A stretch of 64,000 bases of DNA from Rhizobium sp. BK602 (GCF_014195095.1 NZ_JACIBC010000011.1:62001-126000); one strand, 5' to 3'; shown: positions 1 through 8,926, numbered from the stretch's first letter. The notes: generated from the sequence alone by a model not told the origin. Translations and numbers: made by a program.

Positions 1-942
1 ATGAGCATCGCAACCATGCGCCAGGCGCTCAAGGGCGTGTCGGGTGTTCCTGTAACGGCCTATGACGCCAAGGGAGAGGTCGATGCCGGGATCACGGCGA
101 AGGTCTATGACCGCGTCGCGACCGCCGGCATTCACAATATCGTTGCGGCGGGCAATACCGGCGAGTTCTACGCCCTGACGCCTTACGAGATCCGCCAGGT
201 GCATGAGGCGGCGGTCGCAGGCGTTGCCGGCAAGGCGCCGGTGACGGCGGCGATCGGCAGGTCGCTGCGCGAGGCGATCGCCATGGCCAGGGACGCGGCG
301 GCGATCGGCGCATCGGCCGTCATGTCGCACCAGCCCGTCGATCCCTTCGCGGCTCCCGCCGCCCAGATCGGCTATTTCTGCGATCTCGCCGAAGCCTCCC
401 CTTTGCCGCTGGTCGCCTATGTGCGCGCAGACGGCTTCAGCGTCGACGATATGGTGCGGCTTTCCAGCCATGCCAATATCGCCGGCATCAAATTCGCCAC
501 CACCGACCTGATGCTGCTGTCGCGCGCCATCGCGGCCTCCGACCCGGCCGGCGCGCTCTTCGTCTGTGGTCTTGCCGAAAGCTGGGCGCCGACCTTTACG
601 GCTGCCGGTGCGCGCGGCTTCACCTCCGGCCTCGTCAATGTGGCGCCGCAGCTGTCGCTTGCCGTCCTCGATGCGCTGGACAGGGGCGATTTCGCCGCCG
701 CCCGTGCCATCGTCAATAAGCTCGAGCCGTTCGAGCGTATGCGCACGAAGTTCCGCAACGGCGCCAATGTCACCGTGGTCAAAGAGGCGGTGACCTATTC
801 GGGTCTGAATGTCGGCCCCGTGCGCGTGCCGGGATTGCCTCAGCTCGATGAGAAGGATCGCGAGGAGCTGCATCGCCTGCTGCGGGAATGGCAGTCGAGC
901 GATACGGCCGGGAGGCAGGCTGCCGCGCAGGCCGCGGGCTGA
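1..942 (+). CDS. DapA-family aldolase/lyase (dihydrodipicolinate synthase-like)
   Basis: A 313-residue protein of the class I, Schiff-base aldolase family (DHDPS, N-acetylneuraminate lyase, keto-deoxy sugar-acid dehydratases). Seen: a GNTGE stretch near residues 51-55 matching the family GTTGE substrate loop, a Tyr near 140 in VAYVRADG and the Schiff-base Lys near 164 in AGIKFATTD. Length is normal for the family. The reading frame begins exactly at the first base with ATG, and the N-terminus looks complete, so the start is probably real although its upstream region is not visible. It lies 73 bases ahead of an oligopeptide-type ABC importer on the same strand, so it probably acts on the imported compound. 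The LysR- or sugar-type specificity cannot be told; biosynthetic DapA is unlikely in this catabolic setting. Confidence 0.8.
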   Translation: MSIATMRQALKGVSGVPVTAYDAKGEVDAGITAKVYDRVATAGIHNIVAAGNTGEFYALTPYEIRQVHEAAVAGVAGKAPVTAAIGRSLREAIAMARDAAAIGASAVMSHQPVDPFAAPAAQIGYFCDLAEASPLPLVAYVRADGFSVDDMVRLSSHANIAGIKFATTDLMLLSRAIAASDPAGALFVCGLAESWAPTFTAAGARGFTSGLVNVAPQLSLAVLDALDRGDFAAARAIVNKLEPFERMRTKFRNGANVTVVKEAVTYSGLNVGPVRVPGLPQLDEKDREELHRLLREWQSSDTAGRQAAAQAAG

Positions 943-1015
943 GCCCGCTCGATTCCAGCAGTTTCAAAGGAGGCATGCGGGCATCGCCTGCACGACAAGA
1001 TTGGGAGGTCTTGAT

Positions 1016-2602
1016 ATGCTGAAAAGCCTACTGACGTCGGCCGCAATAGCCGCGGCCCTGGCCGTCGCCCAACCGTCCTTCGCGGCATCGCCACCGAACA
1101 TGCTGGTGATCGGCACCAATCTTACCGGTATTCGCACGCTCGATCCCGCGCAGAACAATGCCCGCACGGTCTCCGAGCTGATCTCCAATCTCTACGACAA
1201 TCTGGTGCAGCTGTCCCCGGACGATCTCAAGACGCTGAAACCGATGCTGGCGACCAAATGGAGTGTGTCGCCGGACGGCAAGATCATTACGCTCGCGCTG
1301 CGTGACGATGCGACCTTCCAGAGCGGCAATCCGGTGACGGCCGATGATGCCGCCTGGTCGATCCAGCGCGTCATCAAGATGGGACAGGTCGGCTCGACCG
1401 ATATCGCGCTCTGGGGATTTACGACTGAAAACGTCGACAGGCTCGTGCGCGCCAAGGATGCGCACACGCTGGAAATCGAGCTGCCGCAGGCCGTCAATAC
1501 CGATCTCGTGCTCTATTCCCTGGCCGGCTCGTCGATCGGTATCATCGACAAGAAGACGGCCCTGTCGCATGAGGCCAATGGCGATTTCGGTGGTACATGG
1601 CTTTCGGCCAATTCCGCCGGCAGCGGGCCGTTCGCGCTGGCGCAATGGCGGCCGAACGACGTTGCGATCTTCAATGCCCGCAAGAATTACTGGGGCGGGG
1701 CGCCGGCCATGGCGCGCGTGGTGGCCCGCCATATCCCGGAATCGGGCAATCTGCGGCTACAGATCGAAGCCGGCGACGTCGATGTCGGGCAATATCTTTC
1801 AAGCGGCGATCTCGACGCGCTGGCCAGCAACAAGGCCGTGGTGATCGACAATGTGCCCGGCCTCGGTTTTTACTATATTGCCCTCAATCAGAAGGACCCG
1901 GACCTGCAGAAACCCAAGGTCCGCGAGGCGTTCCAGCATGCCTTCGACTGGAAGGCGATTTCCGACAACATCATGCGCTATACCGGTTTTCCGTGGCAGT
2001 CGATGATCCCGCGCGGGATGATCGGGGCGCCTGACAATGCGACGTCGCGCTATGATTATGATCCGGCCAAGGCCAGGCAGTTGCTGGCGGAGGCGGGTTA
2101 TCCGAACGGTCTGAAGAAGGTGCTCAATCCGTCCGGCGCGGCAACCCTGCCTTTCACCGAGGCGCTGCAGGCAAGCGCGCGCGCCGCCGGCATCGATCTC
2201 AATCTGGTGCCGGGCGAATTCATTCCCGCTTTCCGCGAACGTAAATATGAGGTCCTGCTCGGCAATTCCGGTGCCAGGCTTCCCGATCCTTTCGCGGTTG
2301 CCACCCAATATGCCTACAATCCCGACAATAGCGACGAGGCGCGTCTCGGCAGCTATTATCTCTGGCGGGCCGGCATGAAGGTGGACGACCTCAACACGCT
2401 TGTCGATCAGTCGATGAAGGAGCGCGATACCGCCAAGCGCACGGAAATCTTTGAGAAGATGGATGGCATCTACAGCGGCATGGCCTCGCCGCTGGTCATC
2501 TTCTTCCAGCGCACCGATCCCTATGTCATGCGCGCCAACGTCAAGGGCTATCACGGGCATACGACCTGGTCGACGCGCTGGCATGACGTGACGAAGGAGT
2601 GA
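1016..2602 (+). CDS. ABC transporter substrate-binding protein, family 5 (Dpp/Opp type)
   Basis: A 528-residue periplasmic binding protein of the peptide/opine/nickel family (SBP_bac_5). The ATG at 1016 is chosen because a GGGAGG ribosome site lies just before it and it opens a clear Sec signal peptide (MLKSLLTSAAIAAALAVA, cleavage near SFA-A). The longer open frame upstream is not used because it would put the signal peptide in the middle. The mature part shows the family start (LVIGTNLTGIRTLDPA) and the usual length. First gene of a five-gene importer cluster continuing to 6256. The ligand may be a peptide, opine, glycoside or another small molecule; the family does not decide this. Confidence 0.88.
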   Translation: MLKSLLTSAAIAAALAVAQPSFAASPPNMLVIGTNLTGIRTLDPAQNNARTVSELISNLYDNLVQLSPDDLKTLKPMLATKWSVSPDGKIITLALRDDATFQSGNPVTADDAAWSIQRVIKMGQVGSTDIALWGFTTENVDRLVRAKDAHTLEIELPQAVNTDLVLYSLAGSSIGIIDKKTALSHEANGDFGGTWLSANSAGSGPFALAQWRPNDVAIFNARKNYWGGAPAMARVVARHIPESGNLRLQIEAGDVDVGQYLSSGDLDALASNKAVVIDNVPGLGFYYIALNQKDPDLQKPKVREAFQHAFDWKAISDNIMRYTGFPWQSMIPRGMIGAPDNATSRYDYDPAKARQLLAEAGYPNGLKKVLNPSGAATLPFTEALQASARAAGIDLNLVPGEFIPAFRERKYEVLLGNSGARLPDPFAVATQYAYNPDNSDEARLGSYYLWRAGMKVDDLNTLVDQSMKERDTAKRTEIFEKMDGIYSGMASPLVIFFQRTDPYVMRANVKGYHGHTTWSTRWHDVTKE

Positions 2603-2608
2603 GGAACC

Positions 2609-3706
2609 GTGGCGAGCGCTGACCTGACATCCAAACGCGGTTCGCATGGCGGCGTGGGGTCCGACGGCTTTGCCGACACCCCGCCGCATCCGCTGGCCGC
2701 CTTGCTGCGGCGGCTGGCCGGACGTGCCATTGCGGTCGTCACCACTTTGCTCGGCCTGCTCTTCCTGACCTTCTCGATGGGGCGCCTGCTTCCCGCCGAT
2801 CCGGTTCTCGCCATCACCGGGGCGGAGGTCAGCAAGGCCGTCTACGACCGCGTCTATAATGAGCTGGGGCTGGGACAGCCGATCTGGATGCAGTTCCTGA
2901 CCTATGTGGGAAAGGTGGCGACCGGGGATCTCGGCACTTCGGCTACGACCGGCCAGCCCATCCTGTCCGATCTCATGACCATTTTCCCGGCGACCATCGA
3001 GCTTGCCGTCATCGCCATGATCGTCGGCGTCCTGATCGGGGTCCCGCTCGGGGTGACGGCGGCCGTCCGGCGTGGCACGGTCCTCGATCACATCGCCCGC
3101 ATTGTGGCGCTTGCCGGCCATTCCGTTCCGATCTTCTGGACCGGGCTGATGGCGCTCTTCATCTTCTATGCCAAGCTCCAGCTCGTCGGCGCGTCGGGCC
3201 GGGTCGACGTTCTCTATGAAGGGCTGGTGACGCCGGTCACCGGCTTCCTGCTGATCGATTCGGCCATGGAAGGGCAGTGGGACGTCTTCCAGAGCGCGCT
3301 CGGCCATATCATCCTGCCCGGAGCCATCCTCGGCTATTATTCCGTCGCCTACATCTGCCGCATGTCGCGCAGCTTCATGCTGGAGCAGCTCGGCCAGGAA
3401 TATATCGTGACGGCGAGAGCGAAGGGGCTCGGACGCCGCACGGTCGTCTGGCGGCATGCTTTCCGCAATATCCGCGTGCAGCTGCTGACGATCATGGCGC
3501 TGACCTTCGGCGGCCTGCTGGAGGGCGCGGTGCTCATCGAGACCGTCTTCGGTTGGCCGGGGCTCGGCCAGTATCTGACACGTGGGCTGCAGATGAACGA
3601 CATGAATGTCGTCATGGGCGCCGTGCTGACGATCGGCGCCGTCTTCCTGACCATCAACATTATTTCGGATGTGCTCTACCGCATTCTTGACCCGAGGACA
3701 CGGTGA
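2609..3706 (+). CDS. ABC transporter permease, DppB type
   Basis: A 365-residue inner-membrane permease with the multi-helix layout of DppB/OppB. The GTG start at 2609 is six bases after the binding-protein stop. Seen: a first membrane segment around residues 40-60 after a longer than usual polar N-terminus, and the cytoplasmic EAA loop near 260-285 (YIVTARAKGLGRRTVVWRHA) that contacts the ATPase. Residues 1-35 may be extra if translation begins later; no better ribosome site was seen. It pairs with the DppC-type permease that follows with a stop-start overlap. Confidence 0.88.
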   Translation: MASADLTSKRGSHGGVGSDGFADTPPHPLAALLRRLAGRAIAVVTTLLGLLFLTFSMGRLLPADPVLAITGAEVSKAVYDRVYNELGLGQPIWMQFLTYVGKVATGDLGTSATTGQPILSDLMTIFPATIELAVIAMIVGVLIGVPLGVTAAVRRGTVLDHIARIVALAGHSVPIFWTGLMALFIFYAKLQLVGASGRVDVLYEGLVTPVTGFLLIDSAMEGQWDVFQSALGHIILPGAILGYYSVAYICRMSRSFMLEQLGQEYIVTARAKGLGRRTVVWRHAFRNIRVQLLTIMALTFGGLLEGAVLIETVFGWPGLGQYLTRGLQMNDMNVVMGAVLTIGAVFLTINIISDVLYRILDPRTR

Positions 3707-4647
3707 CGCCGATGACGATTTCCGCCGAACACACAGATCACAGCAGCGCCACCAGCTTCCGCAAATGGCTCCTCGCACCCGAGCCGACGGGCTGGTTCCA
3801 GTCGTCCGTGCAGCAGTTCCATCAGGGCTGGCTGAAGTTCCGCCTGCATCCGCTCGGTCTTATCGGTCTTGCCATCATCGTTCTACTGATCGTCGTCGCC
3901 ATCGCCGCGCCTTTGCTGACCGGCTACGATCCGATCGCGCAGGACATGGCGGGACGGCTTGCGCCGCCATCGGCCGAGCATTGGCTCGGTACCGACAATT
4001 TCGGCCGCGACGTCTTTTCCCGCATCGTCTATGGCGGGCGAACGACGCTCTATATCATCATGCTCGTCTCGATCATCGTCGCACCCCTGGGGCTGCTGAT
4101 CGGCACCTGCTCCGGCTATTTCGGGGGGATTGTCGATGAAATCCTAATGCGGATCACCGATATCTTCCTGTCCTTTCCCGGTCTGGTGCTGGCGCTCGGT
4201 TTTGCCGCCGCACTCGGCCCCGGCATCACCAATGCGATCATAGCCATATCCTTGACGGCATGGCCGCCGATCGCCCGGCTTGCCCGCGCCGAGACGCTCA
4301 GCCTGCGCAAGGCCGATTTCATTGCCGCCGTGCGCCTGCAAGGGGCGACGCCATTGGCGATCATCACACGCCATATCCTGCCGATGTGCATCCCCTCGGT
4401 GATCGTGCGCGTGACGCTCAACATGGCCGGCATCATCATCACTGCCGCAGGCCTCGGCTTTCTCGGGCTGGGCGCGCAGCCGCCTTGGCCGGAATGGGGC
4501 GCGATGGCGGCCACCGGTCGCGAGTTCATGCTCGACAGCCCCTGGGTGATTGCCGCGCCCGGCATTGCGATCGCGCTGGTGAGCCTTGCCTTCAACCTCG
4601 TCGGCGATGCCCTGCGCGACGTGCTCGATCCGAGAGGTTCGCAATGA
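3703..4647 (+). CDS. ABC transporter permease, DppC type
   Basis: A 314-residue inner-membrane permease of the DppC/OppC family. The GTG at 3703 overlaps the previous stop (GTGA), with an alternative ATG at 3712. Seen: an N-terminal segment with FRLHPLGLIGLAIIVLLIVVA, the typical DppC motif LGTDNFGRDVFSRIVYGGRTTL near residues 95-115, the EAA loop ADFIAAVRLQGATPLAIITRH near 210, and the C-terminal LDPR ending common in this family. It forms the membrane channel with the DppB-type partner. Confidence 0.88.
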   Translation: MTPMTISAEHTDHSSATSFRKWLLAPEPTGWFQSSVQQFHQGWLKFRLHPLGLIGLAIIVLLIVVAIAAPLLTGYDPIAQDMAGRLAPPSAEHWLGTDNFGRDVFSRIVYGGRTTLYIIMLVSIIVAPLGLLIGTCSGYFGGIVDEILMRITDIFLSFPGLVLALGFAAALGPGITNAIIAISLTAWPPIARLARAETLSLRKADFIAAVRLQGATPLAIITRHILPMCIPSVIVRVTLNMAGIIITAAGLGFLGLGAQPPWPEWGAMAATGREFMLDSPWVIAAPGIAIALVSLAFNLVGDALRDVLDPRGSQ

Positions 4648-5501
4648 GTTCTTCCCTCATCGATGTGAGCAATCTCGAGATCGCTTTCGGCGGCGGCGCC
4701 GTGAAGGCGGTACGCGGCGTCAGTTTTTCCCTCGGACAGGAAAAGCTCGGCATCGTCGGCGAATCCGGCTCGGGCAAGTCGACGGTCGGCCGCGCCATCA
4801 TGCGGCTGCTGCCGCCCACGGCGGTCGTCAAGGCCGAGCGGATGACCTTCGCCGACGTGAACCTGCTGACCGCCGACGAGCGCATGATGATGGCGATACG
4901 GGGAAGGCGGATCGGCCTGATCCTGCAGGACCCGAAATATTCGCTCAATCCGGTGATGCGCATTGGCGAGCAGATCGCCGAGACCTACCGCCTTCACTAT
5001 CCGAAGGCGAGCGCGAAGCAGGCATATCGCCAGACGCTCGATATGCTCGAGGCCGTCCAGATCCGCGATGTCGAGCGGGTTGCCCGCCTTTATCCGCATG
5101 AAATATCCGGCGGCATGGGCCAGCGCGTGATGATCGCCATGATGCTGATCGCCGAGCCGGAGGTCCTGATCGCCGACGAACCGACATCCGCGCTCGATGT
5201 CACCGTGCGGCTGGAGATCCTGGCTCTGCTGGACGAACTGGTGGCCCGGCGCAATCTCGGTCTGATCTTCATCAGCCACGACCTGAACCTCGTGCGTAAT
5301 TTCTGCGACCGAGTGCTGATCATGTATGCCGGAAGGGTGGTCGAGGTCCTGGAGGCGTGCGATCTCGACAAGGCGAGACATCCCTATACGCAGGGGCTGC
5401 TCGCCTCCCTGCCGTCGATCGACGCTCCGCCGGCACGCCTGCCGATCCTCAAGCGCGATCCGTCCTGGCTCGACGGCAAAACTCTGGAGCAGTCGCGGTG
5501 A
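4644..5501 (+). CDS. ABC transporter ATP-binding protein, DppD type
   Basis: A 285-residue ATPase. The ATG at 4644 overlaps the previous stop (ATGA), which excludes the longer upstream open frame. Seen: Walker A GESGSGKST near residue 40, signature ISGGMGQRV near 155, Walker B VLIADEPTSALD near 175 and the switch His in ISHDLN. It lacks most of the C-terminal oligopeptide-transporter extension and iron-sulfur cysteines found in longer DppD proteins, ending soon after the YTQGLLASLPSID segment. Forms a heterodimer with the next gene to energise import. Confidence 0.88.
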   Translation: MSSSLIDVSNLEIAFGGGAVKAVRGVSFSLGQEKLGIVGESGSGKSTVGRAIMRLLPPTAVVKAERMTFADVNLLTADERMMMAIRGRRIGLILQDPKYSLNPVMRIGEQIAETYRLHYPKASAKQAYRQTLDMLEAVQIRDVERVARLYPHEISGGMGQRVMIAMMLIAEPEVLIADEPTSALDVTVRLEILALLDELVARRNLGLIFISHDLNLVRNFCDRVLIMYAGRVVEVLEACDLDKARHPYTQGLLASLPSIDAPPARLPILKRDPSWLDGKTLEQSR

Positions 5502-6256
5502 TTGAAATCGACGACCTCACCATCCGTTTCGGCGCTGGCCAGAGGCCGGTTGTCAGACATGTCGGTCTTGCCGTCGAAAAGGGAGCGGCATTCGGTCTGG
5601 TCGGCGAGTCCGGCTGCGGCAAATCCACGGTGCTGCGCGCCGTCTCAGGGCTCAATCCGCATTATGAAGGCACGATCAGGCTGAATGGCGAGCCGCTCCA
5701 TCGACACCGGGACCGGCCATTCTTCCGTCGCGTGCAAATGGTGTTTCAGGACCCTTACGGATCGCTGCATCCGCGCAAGACGATCCGTTCGCAGCTGAAA
5801 GAGCCGCTCCGCAACCAGGGTCTTGCGACCGGATCGGTGGATGTCGACGCCCTGCTGCGTTCGGTCGGCCTCGATCCCGCGCTGAGCTTCCGCTTTCCGC
5901 ACCAGCTCTCCGGCGGCCAGCGCCAGCGCGTCGCCATCGCCCGCGCCCTGGTTCTCAATCCCGAGGTGCTGTTGCTCGACGAACCGACCTCGGCCCTCGA
6001 CGTTTCGGTGCAGGCCGAAATCCTCAATCTGCTGGACGACCTGCGCAAGGAGCGCGGCCTGACCTATCTGCTCGTCAGCCACGATCTGGCCGTCGTTTCC
6101 CACATGTGCGACCGCGTGGCGATCATGGAAGCGGGTGAGATTGTCGAGCAGGTCGAGATCGAGACGCTGCGAAAGGGCGCGGTCGAGCATCCCTATTCGC
6201 AGCGTCTGCTCAGGGCGAGCAGGATGTATGGCAAGGGGCGGGAGGCGCTTGCGTAG
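5498..6256 (+). CDS. ABC transporter ATP-binding protein, DppF type
   Basis: A 252-residue ATPase, the partner of the DppD-type protein. The GTG at 5498 overlaps the previous stop (GTGA). Seen: Walker A GESGCGKST near residue 38, the Q-loop VFQDPYGSLHPR typical of DppF/OppF, signature LSGGQRQRV near 140, Walker B VLLLDEPTSALD near 160 and the switch region VSHDL. Shorter than classical DppF (over 300 residues) because the C-terminal tail is small. Last gene of the importer; the ParDE pair follows after 69 bases. Confidence 0.87.
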   Translation: MIEIDDLTIRFGAGQRPVVRHVGLAVEKGAAFGLVGESGCGKSTVLRAVSGLNPHYEGTIRLNGEPLHRHRDRPFFRRVQMVFQDPYGSLHPRKTIRSQLKEPLRNQGLATGSVDVDALLRSVGLDPALSFRFPHQLSGGQRQRVAIARALVLNPEVLLLDEPTSALDVSVQAEILNLLDDLRKERGLTYLLVSHDLAVVSHMCDRVAIMEAGEIVEQVEIETLRKGAVEHPYSQRLLRASRMYGKGREALA

Positions 6257-6325
6257 ATTTCAAGCGGCGGAGGCCAGTTGCCAGATATTCTTGCCAATTT
6301 TTGCCATTACCGCTATCGTGCCGAC

Positions 6326-6565
6326 ATGAGCACCATGAACATTTCACTGCCGGAGAGCCTCAAGCACTTTGTCGATGAGCAAGTGTCGGGACGCGGCTAT
6401 GGCACGAGCAGCGAATATATCCGCGAATTGATCCGCCGCGATCAAGATCGGCTTGGCCTGCGCAAACTTTTGCTCGATGGAGTATCGTCCGCGGCCACCG
6501 AACCGGCCGACGCGGATTATTTTACCAGCTTGCGTGATCGCGCGCGCAGCCAGCCCGGCAAATGA
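6326..6565 (+). CDS. parD: ParD-family ribbon-helix-helix antitoxin
   Basis: A 79-residue antitoxin. The N-terminal MNISLPESLKHFVDEQV gives the DNA-binding beta strand and first helix of a ribbon-helix-helix domain, followed by GYGTSSEYIRELIRRDQ, a standard ParD motif; the acidic C-terminus would wrap the toxin. The ATG at 6326 is chosen because it starts right at the ParD domain; the frame extends upstream without similarity. A possible promoter is TTGCCA at 6291 with TATCGT at 6314, 17 bases apart; that would leave almost no leader, so it is tentative. Three TTGCCA copies at 6278, 6291 and 6301 could serve autoregulation. Stop overlaps the toxin start. Confidence 0.88.
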   Translation: MSTMNISLPESLKHFVDEQVSGRGYGTSSEYIRELIRRDQDRLGLRKLLLDGVSSAATEPADADYFTSLRDRARSQPGK

Positions 6566-6891
6566 ACGGCAAGACGATTATCCCGCGGGAATTGGCCCGT
6601 CTGGATGTCGAGACGGCCGTGGACCATTATGCGCGCGAAGCCGGAATGGAGATCGCGTTGGGCTTTGTCGATGCTCTGCAGTCGGCTTACGAGCACATCG
6701 CCCATCATTCCGGCTCCGGCTCATTACGATATGCCTACGAACTGGGGATAGCCGATCTTCGGACTGTTTCGCTGCGACGATACCCATATCTGGTTTTTTA
6801 TCGTGACCAAGCGACACATATCGACGTCTGGCGCGTGCTTCACGCCAAACGCGATATTCCGCAATGGATGCGGGAACTGGAACAGCCCTAA
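6562..6891 (+). CDS. parE: ParE/RelE-superfamily toxin
   Basis: A 109-residue toxin translated from an ATG that overlaps the antitoxin stop (ATGA). Seen: the ParE-like N-terminal helix pair (ARLDVETAVDHYAREAG and MEIALGFVDALQSAYEHIAHH) and the C-terminal strands with RRYPYLVFYRDQATHIDVWRVLHAKRDI, matching the RelE/ParE fold. ParE toxins poison DNA gyrase, while other members of the fold are ribosome-dependent nucleases; pairing with a ParD antitoxin favours the former. Its 3' end overlaps the convergent phosphatase gene by four bases. Confidence 0.87.
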   Translation: MNGKTIIPRELARLDVETAVDHYAREAGMEIALGFVDALQSAYEHIAHHSGSGSLRYAYELGIADLRTVSLRRYPYLVFYRDQATHIDVWRVLHAKRDIPQWMRELEQP

Positions 6892-7667
6892 CTATCCGAT
6901 CTGATCTCCGGCCAGAGCGGCTCGGTCGCGGCCAGCAGAGTGGGCGTTCCCGCCGCGATCCACGGTATGCGGCTTGCCGAATCCTCGCCGATCCGCACCT
7001 CCAGCCCGGCCTCGCGCGCCAACACCGCGCCGCCGGCGATGTCCCACATCGTCGTTACCTTCTGCAGGTGCCCGTCGAAAATGCCGCGCGCGGCAAAGAG
7101 CAGCGAGATCGAGGTCGAATGCAATGCTTCGACCACCCAGCCGGCACGCCTGAGGCCGGTTTGCAGCCGGGCGGCGGCGTCAAGATCGTCGCTGAGGCTG
7201 TCGCCGAGCGACATGACGCGAACATCCTCCATCGGCACGGTGCGGGCCAGCGGCTTGCCGTTCATCAGCAGGCCGGTGCCATCGGCCGCCGCATAGATCT
7301 CGCCCATGACCGGCATGGCGACGACGCCGAGTTCGGGCCGGCCTTTGCGCACGAAACCGAGCGAGATTCCCCAGAGCGGCGAGCCGCGCAGGAAGTTCGA
7401 GGTGCCGTCGATCGGATCGATGATCCAGTAGGCGGCTTCGGATTGTCCGCCGAATTCCTCGCCGACGACCGCCTCGCCAGGGAAGGCGCCGGCAAGCCTC
7501 TCGCGGATCAAGGTTTCGACGGCCGTATCAGCCTCGGAGACGAAATCCTGCGCGCCCTTGGAATGGGTTTCGACGGTCTGGCGCGCGGCAAAAAAGTCCA
7601 GCGCCAGTGCGGTAGCCTCCTCGATAATCGCACTGGCTCGGAAGACGCGTTCATGAAGGACGCTCAT
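6888..7667 (-). CDS. Inositol monophosphatase family protein
   Basis: A 259-residue magnesium-dependent phosphatase of the IMPase/FBPase/CysQ fold. Seen: the metal-site motif GEEFGG near residue 70, DPIDGTSNF near 86-94 and WDIAGG near 210, all three signatures of the family. Its start ATG overlaps the stop of the phosphodiesterase upstream, so the two are co-translated. Substrate may be inositol phosphate, a sugar phosphate, histidinol phosphate or PAP; the neighbouring phosphodiesterase makes a polyol phosphate from a glycerophosphodiester the simplest reading. That is inference. Confidence 0.86.
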   Translation of the reverse strand: MSVLHERVFRASAIIEEATALALDFFAARQTVETHSKGAQDFVSEADTAVETLIRERLAGAFPGEAVVGEEFGGQSEAAYWIIDPIDGTSNFLRGSPLWGISLGFVRKGRPELGVVAMPVMGEIYAAADGTGLLMNGKPLARTVPMEDVRVMSLGDSLSDDLDAAARLQTGLRRAGWVVEALHSTSISLLFAARGIFDGHLQKVTTMWDIAGGAVLAREAGLEVRIGEDSASRIPWIAAGTPTLLAATEPLWPEIRSDS

Positions 7668-8548
7668 CGCGACGCGCCCTTTGCCGGGCGGCCGGCGAGC
7701 CAGCGTTTGAAGTCGGCCACTGTATCCGTCTGAATGGCGCCGACGCCGGCTTCGGCAAGCACGCCCCAGACGCGGTTGGGATCGGTAAGCGCTCTGCTGT
7801 CGTTGAAATCGCGGCTGTGGGCAACATCCAGCGTGTTGATCCAGAGGCGAATGTTCTGGCGCTCCAGCTCCTCGCGTCCGCCGTCCAGATCGGCGATGTC
7901 GGAGAACTTCACTTCGACCATCGGCGTGCGCAGCGCTTCGATCAGCCGCAGATCCTCGGCGAAGCGACCAGGGCGGATGCGGAACATCGGCATGTGGGGA
8001 ATGGTGCCGAACCAGTCGGCGTCGAGCACCGGGAATTTGCCGGATGCCGGCTCGACATCGGTCTTGATGATGACCTGGCCCTGTGCACCGAGCCGCTTGA
8101 CCGTGGCGATCACCAGCGGCAGGTCACGGGGATATTTGGTGTCGATATTGACGAAGACGCGTCCGCGTGCCTCCTCCAGTGCTTCTTCGAGCGTTGGAAC
8201 GCGTTCGCCGGTCACCGCCGCGGCTGCTCCTCCTCCGCCTTCGCGAAGCCGCGCGCTGCGGATGGTGGCGAGATCGCTGGCACTCACGACCCCCGTACCG
8301 CTGGTGGTCCTGTCCAGTGTCGCATCATGGATGACCACGAGCTTGCCGTCCGCTGTCACCTGCGTGTCTATTTCGACGATCTCGACGCCGAGTTCCGCCG
8401 CCGCGCGGATCGATGTCAGGGAGTTTTCCGGCGCGGCCGTCCACAGGCCGCGATGTGCGATGGTGAGAATATCCGGGTTTTCGCGCGAGATGAGCGAGAA
8501 GATGTCCGGAAAACGGACGGAGATGGAACGGGCGGTCTGGCTGGGCAT
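7664..8548 (-). CDS. Glycerophosphodiester phosphodiesterase family protein
   Basis: A 294-residue TIM-barrel phosphodiesterase. Seen: the catalytic N-terminal HRG in LTIAHRGLWTAAPENSL near residues 32-36, the metal-binding EIDTQVTADGKLVVIHD with a conserved second catalytic His near 73, and a C-terminal LWINT and AIQTD strand as in GDPD proteins. No signal peptide is evident, so cytoplasmic action is likely. It hydrolyses glycerophosphodiesters to an alcohol and glycerol 3-phosphate or related products. It lies between a small secreted protein gene and the phosphatase gene in one reverse operon. No strong ribosome site is visible before the ATG; a later start near residue 27 would keep the domain intact. 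Confidence 0.87.
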   Translation of the reverse strand: MPSQTARSISVRFPDIFSLISRENPDILTIAHRGLWTAAPENSLTSIRAAAELGVEIVEIDTQVTADGKLVVIHDATLDRTTSGTGVVSASDLATIRSARLREGGGGAAAAVTGERVPTLEEALEEARGRVFVNIDTKYPRDLPLVIATVKRLGAQGQVIIKTDVEPASGKFPVLDADWFGTIPHMPMFRIRPGRFAEDLRLIEALRTPMVEVKFSDIADLDGGREELERQNIRLWINTLDVAHSRDFNDSRALTDPNRVWGVLAEAGVGAIQTDTVADFKRWLAGRPAKGASR

Positions 8549-8589
8549 GGAGGCAACTTTCAGGTCTTGGTTGGTCTGGAGGGGGAGGG

Positions 8590-8862
8590 TCAGATCTTGC
8601 CCATTCCGGCCGCCATCAGATCGGCGCGCAGGATGCGGCTGGCGAGGACGGGATCGTAATGATCCATGTTCGGCAGGATCTTCGTCAGCGCGACATTGCC
8701 GACGACACCGGTGGAGGAGAGGAGCGGATAGGCGCCGCCGGCGAAATCATACATGGTGACGGTGTCTTCGGCTTTATCCAGGTTCTTCAAATTCGTATCG
8801 GCCGCATGTGCTGGCAGCGTTGCAAGCGCCAGAAAAATGGCGCCTGCGGCAAGACGTTTCAT
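8590..8862 (-). CDS. Small secreted protein of unknown function
   Basis: A 90-residue protein not recognised. It starts with a good Sec signal peptide (MKRLAAGAIFLALATLPAHA, cleavage before ADTNL), leaving about 70 mature residues without cysteines or transmembrane segments. It is the first gene of the reverse operon with the phosphodiesterase and phosphatase, 41 bases upstream of the former, and is divergent from the ROK regulator gene. It could be a periplasmic accessory protein or the stub of a once longer secreted protein; codon use is like its neighbours, supporting real coding. Confidence 0.6.
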   Translation of the reverse strand: MKRLAAGAIFLALATLPAHAADTNLKNLDKAEDTVTMYDFAGGAYPLLSSTGVVGNVALTKILPNMDHYDPVLASRILRADLMAAGMGKI

Positions 8863-8911
8863 GATTATGCCGATCTTCCAACGAGAAGGACTATGTTCTC
8901 GTCACAATTAA

Positions 8912-8926
8912 TACACTTTAAGTGTA
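8912..8926. promoter_or_regulatory. Palindrome in the divergent promoter, candidate ROK operator
   Basis: TACACTTTAAGTGTA is a perfect inverted repeat with a single central base. It lies 50 bases before the reverse operon start and 86 before the ROK gene, in an AT-rich pocket. Position between a regulator and a divergent operon suggests an operator; the binding protein is inferred. Confidence 0.5.

Noticed and set aside
1799..3778. Long reverse-strand open frame of 659 codons
   Set aside because: It lies opposite the binding-protein and permease genes, is rich in Arg/His/Asp/Gly without domain structure, and arises from GC-rich codon bias of the real genes.
4116..5381. Reverse-strand open frame of 421 codons
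   Set aside because: Shadow of the DppC/DppD-type genes; no recognisable motifs, biased composition.
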